From CAWBYL01 sp963793025 (GTDB lineage: Bacteria > Actinomycetota > Acidimicrobiia > Acidimicrobiales > Acidimicrobilacustridaceae): a stretch of DNA of 64,000 nucleotides. Below, piece after piece: positions 31,279 through 39,556 of this stretch. Position 1 is the stretch's first letter. Each line of letters starts with the position of its first letter. A program made the position numbers and the translations under genes. Below the pieces are notes generated by a model that saw only the letters and a program-made list of their open reading frames with translations, was not told the DNA's origin and searched no databases. The stretch lies in NCBI GenBank assembly GCA_963793025.1, contig CAWBYL010000004.1, positions 1 to 64,000 of the forward strand. Reading direction: 5' to 3'.

Positions 31279-32873
31279 TGGGTCCACAGGGCGGCGAGCA
31301 GCTCGGGGCCCCGGTCCCGGCCGTGGGCCACCGCCGCTCGGGTGAACAGCCAGTAGGCCAGCGCGCCGAAGGGAAGCGCCAGCACGGCCAGGGCCAGGCG
31401 GGCGGAGGCCCCCGGCACCAACAGGGCCGCTACGACGAAGGGGGCGGCGACCAGGAGCAGGGCGGCCAGCGCCACGAGCTGGATGAGCCCGAAGATGCAG
31501 CCCTGCCCGGGCGAGCTGTTGCCCCAGACGTTGGTGGTGGACGTGGGCATGGGGAACGGGGCGAGGACGGACACGTAGTTGCCCAGGCCGAGCTGCACCC
31601 CCGACAGGGCCAGCGAGAACACGAACGCGGGCGCCACCTCGGCCCAGCCGTGGCTGGGGACGGCGAGGAGCAGGGCCACCACCAGCACCTCGGGCATCTG
31701 CACGACGGACGCGGCCACCGACTTGCCGTCGAGGTCGGCCCGCAGGTCGGAACCGGCCGCCTCCTGCATCGACCAGGCCCGGCCGTCGTTGCCGAGCTGG
31801 TTGAAGACCCGGTTCCCGCTGAGAGCGACCAGGACCACGCAGGAGTACACGACCCACGGGTCCTCGAGCCCACCTCGACTGACGATGCCGGCGAGGATGA
31901 TGAACGGCAGCAGCAGGCCCGACAGCAGGTTCACCTTCCGTCGGGGATCGCGCCAGCCGAGGCGACCTTCCCGTGCCGCCACCGCGCCCGTCCGGGTGCG
32001 GGGCAGCCAGGCGTAGAGCAGGCCGAAGAGCGGGTCGCGGCCGTCGCCCGGGCCTCCGGCGGCGCGAGCGCGCACCTGGGCCGACGTGTCAGCGGCGTCG
32101 ACCGTGGTCAGGATGCGATCGATGGCCCAGCCCCACCAGGCCACGAACCCGACGACCAGGGCCAGGCCCCCGGCGACGAAGGCGACTCCGGCGAGCAGGT
32201 GGCCCTGGCCCACCTCCGTCATGGCTCTCGATGGCCACAGCATCGGGATCCAGGACATGGCGTTGGCCGGGCCCTCGAGGTCGGCGATCTCGGTGCTCCC
32301 CGACGGCACGAGGAAGCGCAGGCCCTGCGGCGCCAGGAACACGACGAACACGGCGAGGATGCGCAGATCGCGGCCCCGGCGGGACCGCAGGGTGGCCGAG
32401 AGGCTGGTGGTGAGAGCGCGCGACAAGGTGACGAACAGAACCACCTGGGTGATCCCGGCGGCCACCAGCACCGCGAACCCGGCGACGCTGTCGGCGAAGG
32501 CCACCACCGCCCCGGCGGCGGCGGCGGCGGTCATGGCCGCGCCGGCGCCCACCACTGCCGCGGCCAGCAGGCCCACCAGCAGTTCGCGTCGGCGCAGCGG
32601 GAGGGTCACGAGGAGGGACGGATCGACCGAGGCGTTGGACCCGAACCCGATGAGGGGAAGGGTGATCCACCCGATGAGGGCGGTGGTGAAGGTGAGCACG
32701 ACCAGCACCGGAGCGGCCTCGTTGCCTCTCGTCACGGCGATGACGACGAAGCCGATGACCCCGACGGCGGCGCCCCCCACGGCGGCCAGCACGAAACCCA
32801 CCAGGCGGTAGCCGCCGCCCTTCAGGCCGTTGGCGAGGAGGCGCAGCCTCAGCCGGACGAAGAGCCCAGCCAT
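31263..32873 (-). CDS. ABC exporter membrane protein, ABC-2-like
   Basis: A 536-aa very hydrophobic protein with about 12 membrane segments, starting MAGLFVRLRLRLLANGLKGGG, common in actinobacterial ABC-2-type permeases. Hydrophobic runs include LVGFVLAAVGGAAVGVIGFVV and LLVGLLAAAVVGAGAAMTAAAA. A cytoplasmic loop near residue 290 (RARAAGGPGDGRDPLFGLLYAWLPRTRTG) precedes the second half. It overlaps the end of the ATPase gene by 25 nt, so the two are translated together. The substrate is unknown; ABC-2 exporters carry lipids, polysaccharides or drugs. ATG 32873 is the only start that fits the ATPase overlap. Confidence 0.83.
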   Translation of the reverse strand: MAGLFVRLRLRLLANGLKGGGYRLVGFVLAAVGGAAVGVIGFVVIAVTRGNEAAPVLVVLTFTTALIGWITLPLIGFGSNASVDPSLLVTLPLRRRELLVGLLAAAVVGAGAAMTAAAAAGAVVAFADSVAGFAVLVAAGITQVVLFVTLSRALTTSLSATLRSRRGRDLRILAVFVVFLAPQGLRFLVPSGSTEIADLEGPANAMSWIPMLWPSRAMTEVGQGHLLAGVAFVAGGLALVVGFVAWWGWAIDRILTTVDAADTSAQVRARAAGGPGDGRDPLFGLLYAWLPRTRTGAVAAREGRLGWRDPRRKVNLLSGLLLPFIILAGIVSRGGLEDPWVVYSCVVLVALSGNRVFNQLGNDGRAWSMQEAAGSDLRADLDGKSVAASVVQMPEVLVVALLLAVPSHGWAEVAPAFVFSLALSGVQLGLGNYVSVLAPFPMPTSTTNVWGNSSPGQGCIFGLIQLVALAALLLVAAPFVVAALLVPGASARLALAVLALPFGALAYWLFTRAAVAHGRDRGPELLAALWTHPTGG

Positions 32874-33628
32874 CCCAGTTCTCCGGTTGGCTCCGTGGGG
32901 GCACCGACCAGGCGGACGAAGGCGTCCTCCAGGTTGGCGTCGGCGCCCTGGACCTCGGCCCGGGTACCCGACGCCACCATGCGACCGGCGTGGATCACGC
33001 CGACCCTGTCGCACATGGCCTCGACCAGCTCCATCACGTGGCTCGACATCACCACGGTGCCGCCGAGGGCCCGGTGCTGGTCGAGCACCGATCGGATGGC
33101 TCGGGCGGAGACGGGGTCGATGGCCTCGAAGGGCTCGTCGAGGAACAGGACGGTCGGACCGTGCAGGAGGGCGGCGGCGAGGGCGACCTTCTTGCGCATG
33201 CCGTGACTGAAGTCGACGATGAGCGTCGATCGGTCCGGTGTGAGTCCGAGCACGGCGAGCAGCTCGTCGGCCCGGCGGCGCACGACCTCGGGCTCCATGC
33301 GGCGCAGGAGCCCCTGGTAGTAGAGGAGCTCCTCGGCGGTGAGGCGACCGAAGAGGTCCTCGTCCTCGGCCAGGATCCCGATCCGGGCCTTGACCGGAAC
33401 GGGGTCGGGCCAGACGTCGGTGCCGGCGACGGTCACCCGGCCGGCGTCGGGGCGGAGCAACCCGGTGATCATCCGCAGGGAGGTGGTCTTGCCCGCACCG
33501 TTCGGACCGACCAGTCCGAACATGGACCCTGAGGGGATCTCCAGGTCGAGCCCGGCCACGGCGAGCTTGGAACCGAACTGCTTGCTCAAGCCCTGCACCC
33601 ACACCGCTGGTTGTTCCACGCCATCCAC
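32849..33628 (-). CDS. ABC exporter ATP-binding protein
   Basis: A 259-aa ATPase for the downstream permease. Walker A is GLVGPNGAGKTTSLRM, the signature is FSHGMRKKVALAAAL (Ser-His-Gly in place of Ser-Gly-Gly), Walker B is VLFLDEPFEAIDP and the H-loop is MSSHVMELVEAM. The FSHGMRKKV signature is common in ABC-2 ATPases of the DrrA/CcmA type. I use GTG 33628 (VDGVEQPAVWVQGLSKQFG); another GTG at 33619 is equally possible and neither has a strong ribosome-binding site. It is divergent from the AlkB-like gene. Confidence 0.88.
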   Translation of the reverse strand: MDGVEQPAVWVQGLSKQFGSKLAVAGLDLEIPSGSMFGLVGPNGAGKTTSLRMITGLLRPDAGRVTVAGTDVWPDPVPVKARIGILAEDEDLFGRLTAEELLYYQGLLRRMEPEVVRRRADELLAVLGLTPDRSTLIVDFSHGMRKKVALAAALLHGPTVLFLDEPFEAIDPVSARAIRSVLDQHRALGGTVVMSSHVMELVEAMCDRVGVIHAGRMVASGTRAEVQGADANLEDAFVRLVGAPTEPTGELGWLGSSSG

Positions 33629-33712
33629 CGTCCGTCGGAGCGCGGCCGGAGCCACCGGGGAGAGGCGGTCGGGAGGCGCCGCCTCCGCTGAAGCTACCCG
33701 GGGGTGCGCCGG

Positions 33713-33718
33713 TAGCCT
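33713..33718 (+). promoter_or_regulatory. Leaderless -10 (TAGCCT) for the AlkB-like gene
   Basis: TAGCCT ends 6 nt before ATG 33725; no ribosome-binding site. It is the same hexamer as at miaB and dapD. Confidence 0.45.
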
Positions 33719-33724
33719 CGGACC

Positions 33725-34390
33725 ATGCCCGCACCGGCACCGTCCGCCAGCATCGAGACCGACGCCGTGCCCGAGCGTCGGTGGCTCGACGAGCGGTCGT
33801 GGGTGGAGCTCACGCCCGGTTTCGTCTCCGCCGCCGGAGTCCTCTACGAGCACCTCGTCGACACGGTCGACTTCCATCCGACCCGCGTGTTCCGCTACGA
33901 CCACTGGGTGCCGGAGCCCCGGCTGAGCTCGTGGTTCACGCCGGCGAGCTCTCCTCATCCCGTGCTGGTCGACGCCCACCGCACACTCCAGCACCGCTAC
34001 GGGGTGCGCTTCGACGGGGCCGCGCTCGCCTGGTACCGCGACGGCCGCGACATGGTGGCGTTCCATCGCGACCGTGACCTGCAGTGGCTCGACGACACGG
34101 TGATCGCGTTGGTGGTGCTCGGCGAGCGGCGGCCCTTCGCCATCCGGCCTCGATCGAATCGGTACGCCCACGAGGCACCGGGGAAGGGCGCCACCGTGGT
34201 CCTGCACCCCGGCCACGGTGACCTCCTGGTGATGGGCGGCGCGACCCAGGCCGGGTGGGAGCATTCGGTGCCACCCGTGCGCGGTGCGGTCGGGGGACGG
34301 GTGTCGGTGCAGTGGCGATGGACGGCGCGATCGGGTCGTCAGGAGCGAGGGGGCAGCTACCGGGCGCCCCGCCGGTACGGACGATCCTGA
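33725..34390 (+). CDS. AlkB-like 2-oxoglutarate/Fe(II) oxygenase
   Basis: A 221-aa dioxygenase of the AlkB/ALKBH2-3 group, predicted to remove alkyl groups from damaged bases in DNA or RNA. The iron ligands are His and Asp in AFHRDRD (about residue 117) and the distal His in WEHSVPP. The 2OG-contacting Arg follows in GGRVSVQWRW. The nucleotide-recognition lid WYRDGRDMV precedes the first His, as in ALKBH2-like proteins. No LexA box was found upstream; the gene has a leaderless-type TAGCCT instead. The last 15 residues are basic. The 28-nt palindrome at 34405 follows and could terminate this gene. Confidence 0.85.
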   Translation: MPAPAPSASIETDAVPERRWLDERSWVELTPGFVSAAGVLYEHLVDTVDFHPTRVFRYDHWVPEPRLSSWFTPASSPHPVLVDAHRTLQHRYGVRFDGAALAWYRDGRDMVAFHRDRDLQWLDDTVIALVVLGERRPFAIRPRSNRYAHEAPGKGATVVLHPGHGDLLVMGGATQAGWEHSVPPVRGAVGGRVSVQWRWTARSGRQERGGSYRAPRRYGRS

Positions 34391-34404
34391 TCAGCGCCTT
34401 GTCC

Positions 34405-34432
34405 CTGGATGTTAGGTACGCCTAACATCCAG
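34405..34432. promoter_or_regulatory. 12-bp-arm palindrome with a DtxR/IdeR-like core, or terminator
   Basis: CTGGATGTTAGG, TACG, CCTAACATCCAG: perfect arms, 14 nt after the AlkB stop and 40 nt before the next ATG. The core TTAGGTACGCCTAA resembles the iron-repressor (DtxR/IdeR) half-site pattern TTAGG-N4-CCTAA. It could be an operator for the gene at 34472 or a terminator for the AlkB gene. Confidence 0.5.
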
Positions 34433-34471
34433 AGAGGAGCCAGCCGCCGGCGGGCCCAGGGAGGGACACCG

Positions 34472-35068
34472 ATGATCAGCGATGCCGGGTTCGTCGCCCT
34501 CCGGACGGCGGCCACCGTCAACCACCTCCTGCCCACGCTGACCACCCGGCTGGTGGTCGGGACGCGGGTGGTGGTGCGGGCCGGGACGGCGATGTGGGGG
34601 GCCGGGACGGACGACGAGCTCTCGCTGTCCCCCTGCGGCCTCCGGGCGGCCACCGCCCGGGCCTGGTCGACGCACCGCACCGGGCGTCGGGTCCGGCTGC
34701 TCGACGTGGACGTCGATCCCGAGATCGTCGTCGGGGTTCGCCCGGGGGACCAGATCTGGCCCAGTGGCATCGTGCGCGTCGCCGGGGGTGAGACCGTCAC
34801 CTACGCCTTCGGGACGATCCTCGGTCCCGAGGTGTGCCGGGCCGAGAGCGCTGACCTGCTGGCCGACCGGGCGGTGCCCGACCGTCTGCGCGAGCTGTAC
34901 CTCCGCCACGACATCGACACCGAGGTGACCCTCGTGTCCGCGGTGGTGGACTTCGACTGGGTCGAGGAGGACCAGCGCCGGGTGCTGGACGTGCTCGAGG
35001 CGCTGGTCGCGCGCTTCGCGGTTCGCGAGCTCGTCGACCACGTGGTCGCCGAGGGCATCAGGGGCTGA
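34472..35068 (+). CDS. Hypothetical protein
   Basis: A 198-aa soluble protein that I do not recognise. ATG 34472 (MISDAGFVALRTAATVNHLLP) follows a GGGAGGG ribosome-binding site; the open frame extends 21 codons upstream into the palindrome, which is unlikely to be coding. The middle contains RRVRLLDVDVDPEIVVGVRPGDQIWPSGIVRVAGG. The C-terminal third is helical (DFDWVEEDQRRVLDVLEALVARFAVRELVDHVVAEG). There is no signal peptide or membrane segment. The upstream palindrome with an iron-box-like core is the only clue to regulation. It converges on the methyltransferase with a 7-nt gap. Confidence 0.6.
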   Translation: MISDAGFVALRTAATVNHLLPTLTTRLVVGTRVVVRAGTAMWGAGTDDELSLSPCGLRAATARAWSTHRTGRRVRLLDVDVDPEIVVGVRPGDQIWPSGIVRVAGGETVTYAFGTILGPEVCRAESADLLADRAVPDRLRELYLRHDIDTEVTLVSAVVDFDWVEEDQRRVLDVLEALVARFAVRELVDHVVAEGIRG

Positions 35069-35075
35069 GCCGTCG

Positions 35076-35702
35076 TCAGTCGGGGTTGACCGCTCGACCC
35101 AGGGTGAAGAACGTCCACGGTTTGGGGCCCGGGGTGTACCGGGACTCCGACTCCTCGACCCGGAAGCCGGCGTCGCTGACCAGGGTCACCGGGTCCCGGG
35201 TGAGGTGGCAGCCGTCGGCCAGGACCAGCTGGAACGGCTCGAGGCGCCGTTGCCAACGCTGCACGCCGGGATCGGGGGCCGACCCGTGCTCGAGGAAGTG
35301 GAACCGGCCACCGGGGCGCAGCACCCTCCGCAGCTCGGCCAGGGCCTGGTCGACCCCGTCGATGGTGCACAGGGTGAAGGTGCACAGAGCCCCGTCGCAG
35401 GAGTCGTCGGGCAGGGAGAGGGTCTCGCCCCGCAGGCCGACGAAGGTCACGGGGACCGAGACGTCGGCGATCCGCTTCTGGCCCAGCCGCCGGCCGACGA
35501 TCGACGGTTCGACGGCCAGCACCTCGGTGACCTCCGGTGGGTAGCTGCCCACGTTGAGCGCCGAACCGAAGCCCAGCTCCACGACCGTCCCCGCCAGTCC
35601 GGCGGCGGCCCGATCGCGCCATTCGCGCAGCTCGGGCCCGGCGCAGGCCTTGTCGATGAATCGGGGAACGATCTGGTCGCGGTAGAAGGCCACGAGCCCC
35701 AC
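35076..35702 (-). CDS. Class I SAM-dependent methyltransferase
   Basis: A 208-aa Rossmann-fold methyltransferase. Motif I is VVELGFGSALNVGSYP (SAM-binding glycine loop), motif II VLAVEPS, and the later GALCTFTLCTIDGVDQALAELRRVLRPGGRFHFLEHG is the usual motif IV-VI region. The FLEHGSAPDPGVQRWQRRLEP segment places it with phosphatidylethanolamine N-methyltransferase/UbiE-like enzymes that act on lipids or small molecules; the substrate is uncertain. I start at GTG 35702 (VGLVAFYRDQIVPRF); GTG 35693 is an alternative. It is divergent from the HSL-type hydrolase. Confidence 0.8.
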   Translation of the reverse strand: MGLVAFYRDQIVPRFIDKACAGPELREWRDRAAAGLAGTVVELGFGSALNVGSYPPEVTEVLAVEPSIVGRRLGQKRIADVSVPVTFVGLRGETLSLPDDSCDGALCTFTLCTIDGVDQALAELRRVLRPGGRFHFLEHGSAPDPGVQRWQRRLEPFQLVLADGCHLTRDPVTLVSDAGFRVEESESRYTPGPKPWTFFTLGRAVNPD

Positions 35703-35820
35703 GCTGCCACGGGTCGGCCTCCCGGGCACGCCCGACGGCGACCGACCTAACCTGCGGCGTCGGTGAGGACCGGGCTGACCCGCTCCCGCCGGAGGCCAGT
35801 CCGCGTGCGAGGGGGAGCAG

Positions 35821-36774
35821 ATGAAGTTGTGGAGCGACGAGGTCGAGGCCATGCGCCCGGAGGCCCGCCAGGTGGTGGCCGCCGGGTTGGCGGCCATCGC
35901 CGAGGGGTTCGCCGGCCAGGGCGAGCCACCCGAGGACCTGGTGGAGCGGGCTCTGCACAGCCGAGCCTCGTTCGCCGCCACCTACGTCGCGTCCCCCGAG
36001 GGCACCGACATCGACGTGGCCGGGATCCGCTGTCGTGAGTTCCGTCCCGACGGGCCGGCCCGGGCCGTCTACCTGCACTTCCACGGCGGCGGGATGATCC
36101 TCGGTGCGCCCGAGATGAACGACACCGGCAACGCCGAGCTGGCCCGGGACCACGGCATCGCCGTCGTCTCGGTCGACTACCGCCTCGCCCCCGAGCACCC
36201 GTATCCGGCCGGCCCCGACGACGGCATCGCCGTGGCCCGGTGGCTGATCGAGCACGGCGCCGCCCAGTACGGCAGCGGGCGGCTGATCCTCGGTGGGGAG
36301 TCGGCTGGTGGCTACATGGCAGCCGCCGTCCTGTTGCGCATCCGCGACGAGCTCGGCGCCATCGACAGGGTCCTCGGGGCCAACCTGGCGTTCGGGGTGC
36401 ACGACTGGAGCCGGTCACCCAGCCAGAGGGGCCTGCGCGCCAGCGGTGGGCCCGACATGTTGACGCCCGAGGGCATCGTCACCTTCGTCGAGTGCTATCT
36501 GCCCGGGCTCACCGACGACGAGCGGCGGGCCCCCGAGATCTCGCCGGCCTACGCCGACCTCCACGAGCTGCCTCCGGCCCTGGTGAGCGTGGGGAGCGCG
36601 GACCATCTGCTCGACGACTCGCTCTTCCTCGCCGGTCGGTGGGCCGCGGCCGAGAGTCCGGTGGAGCTGTTCGTGGCCCCGGACATGCCTCACGGGTTCA
36701 TGGCCTTCCCGTGCGGCATCACCAGCGAGTGGGTCCGGGTCACCAACGCCTGGTTCGCCGACCGCCTGGCCTGA
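35821..36774 (+). CDS. Alpha/beta hydrolase, hormone-sensitive-lipase family
   Basis: A 317-aa carboxylesterase of the HSL (family IV) group. The oxyanion motif is YLHFHGGGMILG and the nucleophile is in GGESAGGYMA. The Asp is near SVGSADHLLDDS and the His in DMPHGFMAFP. VSVDYRLAPEHPYPAGPDD between them is a signature stretch. It probably hydrolyses short-chain esters in the cytoplasm; no signal peptide is present. The 5' end lies 118 nt from the divergent methyltransferase, and the gene is convergent with the ChaB-like gene (7-nt gap). Confidence 0.9.
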   Translation: MKLWSDEVEAMRPEARQVVAAGLAAIAEGFAGQGEPPEDLVERALHSRASFAATYVASPEGTDIDVAGIRCREFRPDGPARAVYLHFHGGGMILGAPEMNDTGNAELARDHGIAVVSVDYRLAPEHPYPAGPDDGIAVARWLIEHGAAQYGSGRLILGGESAGGYMAAAVLLRIRDELGAIDRVLGANLAFGVHDWSRSPSQRGLRASGGPDMLTPEGIVTFVECYLPGLTDDERRAPEISPAYADLHELPPALVSVGSADHLLDDSLFLAGRWAAAESPVELFVAPDMPHGFMAFPCGITSEWVRVTNAWFADRLA

Positions 36775-36781
36775 CCCCGGC

Positions 36782-37162
36782 TCAGTCCTGGGCCCGGGCG
36801 ATGGCCTCGCCCAGCTCCTGCTTGTTCATCTTCGACCGGCCCGCCACGTCGAGCTCCTGCGCCCGGCGGTAGAGCTCGTCGCGCGTGTGGCCGACGACGT
36901 CGACGCCCCCGGCGCTTCGGCCGCGGGAGCCCCCGTCGGAGTTGTCGGCTCGGTCGCGCTCGTCAGACGGTCCCGGTTCGGACTTGGCCTCCCAGTGGTC
37001 GCCGACCTTCTCGAAGGAGTGCTTCAACGAGGAGAGGGCGGTGCGATGGGCCCGCTCCCCGTCGCCGTACTGCTCGATGGCGCTGTCCAGAGTCTCTTCG
37101 TAGGTGCGCTGCGCCTTCTTCGAGGACCGCTGCAGGGTTCCCGGTAGCTGCTTCGATGGCAT
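36782..37162 (-). CDS. ChaB-domain protein with C-terminal Rho_N-like domain
   Basis: A 126-aa basic protein. Residues 1-60 form a ChaB domain: LPGTLQRSSKKAQRTYEETLDSAIEQYGDGERAHRTALSSLKHSFEKVGDHWEAK. After a charged Ser/Gly/Asp linker, residues 88-126 (HTRDELYRRAQELDVAGRSKMNKQELGEAIARAQD) resemble the Rho N-terminal SAP-like nucleic-acid-binding domain. ChaB was named as a regulator of the ChaA cation exchanger, but that role is not well supported. The ChaB plus Rho_N pairing is common in actinobacteria and suggests nucleic-acid or chromatin binding. ATG 37162 has a GGAGG-like site upstream. Confidence 0.75.
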   Translation of the reverse strand: MPSKQLPGTLQRSSKKAQRTYEETLDSAIEQYGDGERAHRTALSSLKHSFEKVGDHWEAKSEPGPSDERDRADNSDGGSRGRSAGGVDVVGHTRDELYRRAQELDVAGRSKMNKQELGEAIARAQD

Positions 37163-37307
37163 GGGTGCGCCTCCTCACCTCGACGGATCCGACCTTCTGG
37201 CCCCTTCCCCCGGCCGAGGGAGTGCATGCGTCGTCGCCGCGGCCCGCCGATCGGTGACAGTCTCTATCGGCTCGCGTCGGGCGGGCGGCAGACCTCGAGG
37301 GGGAGCG

Positions 37308-38543
37308 GTGCCAGGACCGTTGGAAGGTGTGAAGGTCGTCGAGTTGGGGATGTGGGTGGCCGGTCCGGCGTGTGCCGGGATCCTGGCCGACTGGGGAGCG
37401 GACGTCATCAAGCTCGAGCCGCCGGGCATCGGTGATCCGGCCCGCACCTACCAGGCCCTGTTCGGCGAGGTCATGCCCGACAACCCGGTCTTCGAGATGG
37501 ACAACCGGGCCAAGCGCAGCCTGGCCGTCGACCTGCGCGTGCCCGAGGGTCAGGCCCTGGCCCTCGAGCTGCTCGACGACGCCGACGTCTTCGTGACCAA
37601 CCTGCGCCGGTCGGCCCTCGAGCGGTGGGGGATCGGGCCCGACGAGATGTTGGAGCGCAACCCCGGGCTCGTCTACCAGCTCATCACCGGCTACGGCCTG
37701 GAGGGCGACGACGCCGATCGCCCCGCCTACGACATCGGTGGCTTCTGGGCCCGGTCGGGTGTGGCCGGCCTGCTGCGGGCCCCGGACGGCCCGTTGCCCT
37801 TCCAACGCGGAGGCATGGGGGATCACCCCACCGGTAGCTCCGCAGCCGGAGCGGTGTGCGCCGCCCTCGTCGCCCGGGCCCGCACCGGAGAGGGCCAGCT
37901 GGTCTCCACGTCCCTGGTGCGCCAGGGCGTCTACACCATCGGCTTCGACCTCTCTGTCACCCTCGGCTGGGGGGCCCACATCGGCATCGGAAAGCGCGAG
38001 GCCATGGGCAACCCGGCCATGAACAACTACGAGGCCGGCGACGGGCGCGCCTTCTGGCTGATCGGGCAGCAGGGTGAGCGGCACTGGCCTCCGTTGGCGC
38101 GGGCGGTGGGCCACCCCGAGTGGATCACCGACGAGCGGTTCTCCAGTCCGATGGGCCGGCGCCAGAACGCCGAGGAGCTGATCGGCCTGCTCGACGCCGT
38201 CTTCGCCACCAAGACCCTCGACGAGTGGGCCGAGATCTTCGACCGCGACCCCGACATGTTCTGGGCTCCGGTGAACGAGATCGACGACGTCATCATCGAT
38301 CCGCAGGTGCACGCCGCCGGGGCCTTCGTCGAGGTGCCCGAAGCCGACGGGGGAGCGATGCGGGTCGCCAGCCCGTCGGACTTCTACGGCACCCCGTGGT
38401 CGCCCCGGTCCGGTGCCCCCAAGTTGGGCCAGCACTCGCGGGAGGTGCTGGCCGCCCTGGGTCGCGACGAGGCCGAGATCGACGCGCTGATCGACTCGGG
38501 CGTGGTGGCGGGCGAGACCGAGTACAGCGGGAAGGCCCTCTGA
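37308..38543 (+). CDS. CaiB/BaiF (type III) CoA-transferase
   Basis: A 411-aa family III CoA-transferase, predicted to move CoA between two carboxylic acids. The N-terminal motif PLEGVKVVELGMWVAGPACAGILADWGADVIKLEPPGIGDPAR is typical. NPVFEMDNRAKRSLAVDLRVPEGQALALELLDDADVFVTNLRRSALERWGIG and PAYDIGGFWARSG (containing the candidate catalytic Asp) follow. GTG 37308 has GAGGGGGAG upstream. It shares a TGATG overlap with the next hydrolase gene, which overlaps the thiolase: a three-gene translationally coupled operon (37308-41079). It is probably an activation step for a carboxylic acid. Confidence 0.92.
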   Translation: MPGPLEGVKVVELGMWVAGPACAGILADWGADVIKLEPPGIGDPARTYQALFGEVMPDNPVFEMDNRAKRSLAVDLRVPEGQALALELLDDADVFVTNLRRSALERWGIGPDEMLERNPGLVYQLITGYGLEGDDADRPAYDIGGFWARSGVAGLLRAPDGPLPFQRGGMGDHPTGSSAAGAVCAALVARARTGEGQLVSTSLVRQGVYTIGFDLSVTLGWGAHIGIGKREAMGNPAMNNYEAGDGRAFWLIGQQGERHWPPLARAVGHPEWITDERFSSPMGRRQNAEELIGLLDAVFATKTLDEWAEIFDRDPDMFWAPVNEIDDVIIDPQVHAAGAFVEVPEADGGAMRVASPSDFYGTPWSPRSGAPKLGQHSREVLAALGRDEAEIDALIDSGVVAGETEYSGKAL

Positions 38544-39556
38544 TGGGGGTCACCGGCTACGACCCCCGCCTGCGTCCGGCCCAGCCCGAGACGCCGGCTC
38601 CCGATGCCTTCGAGATCCACCGGGCCGAGGTGGCCGACGGCCTGGCCCTGGCCTACGTCCGCGAGGGGGTCGGCGGCTACCCGCTCCTGTTGATCCACGG
38701 GTATCCGGAGACCAAGCGGATCTGGTGGCGCAACATCGAGCCCCTCGTCGCCGCCGGCTACGAGGTCATCGTCCCCGATCTGCGGGGCCACGGGGACTCC
38801 GACCTGTCGGCCGACGACACCTACGACCTGGTGACCTACAGCCGGGACCTCTACACGTTGGTGCACGACGTCCTCGGTCACGAGCACTGCGGCATCGCCG
38901 CCGGCGACGTGGGTGGCGTCGTCGGGGTCGACATGGTCAACCGCTTCGAGGGCTTCGTCGACGGCCTCTGCTTCTTCGACACCGTGCCCCCGATGTTGAT
39001 CGACGAGTTCGTGGCCGCCGGCATCGACGTCTCCCGCATCACGTCCATCGACGATTCCGGTCCCACCGGTGACTACCGCCGCCGCCAGGGCGCCGAGCCC
39101 GATGTCCTGGCGGCCGAGCTCGCCACTCCGGCACTGCGGCGGGCGTGGATCGCGGCGATGTACGGCGCTCGGCTGTGGGCCTCGCCGGGCACGTTCAGCG
39201 AGTCGGACATCGACTTCATGACCGAGCCGTGGGCCACCGAGGAACGCCTGCGGGCGGGGTGGGCGGTCTACCAGCTCGCCCACGGCCGTCAGGCGGCGGA
39301 GTGGCCGATCCTCGACCGCAAGGTCGAGGTGCCCACGCTGTTGTTCTACGGGGCCGACGACCACGTCGTGGGTCCTGACTTCCTGCACTGTTGTGAGGTC
39401 GTGTTCCCCAACCGGGTGGGGCCGCTGGTGCTGGCCGGGGCCGGTCACTTCCTCCAGTGGGAGCGGGCCGACCTGTTCAACCCCACCGTCGCCGTCTTCT
39501 TCGCCGGGCTGGCCGCCGCGCCGGGCGGGCCGGGCCGATCGGACCGCGGCTCATGA
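38543..39556 (+). CDS. Alpha/beta hydrolase with Asp nucleophile (epoxide hydrolase/dehalogenase-like)
   Basis: A 337-aa alpha/beta-fold enzyme. The oxyanion HGYPETKRIWWRNIEPLVAAGYEVIVPDLRGHGDSDLS and nucleophile elbow AAGDVGGVVG place an Asp (D122) where serine hydrolases have Ser. Acid nucleophiles are found in epoxide hydrolases, haloalkane dehalogenases and fluoroacetate dehalogenases. The late acid is in FYGADDHVVGPDF and the catalytic His in GAGHFLQWERADLFN. Epoxide hydrolase and dehalogenase cannot be separated without structural residues. It overlaps the CoA-transferase at its start (ATG inside TGATG) and the thiolase at its end (ATGA), so one transcript is very likely. Confidence 0.85.
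   Translation: MGVTGYDPRLRPAQPETPAPDAFEIHRAEVADGLALAYVREGVGGYPLLLIHGYPETKRIWWRNIEPLVAAGYEVIVPDLRGHGDSDLSADDTYDLVTYSRDLYTLVHDVLGHEHCGIAAGDVGGVVGVDMVNRFEGFVDGLCFFDTVPPMLIDEFVAAGIDVSRITSIDDSGPTGDYRRRQGAEPDVLAAELATPALRRAWIAAMYGARLWASPGTFSESDIDFMTEPWATEERLRAGWAVYQLAHGRQAAEWPILDRKVEVPTLLFYGADDHVVGPDFLHCCEVVFPNRVGPLVLAGAGHFLQWERADLFNPTVAVFFAGLAAAPGGPGRSDRGS

Noticed and set aside
33629..33724. LexA box before the AlkB-like repair gene
   Set aside because: No GAAC-N4-GTTC pattern occurs in the gap; the only signal is a leaderless TAGCCT.
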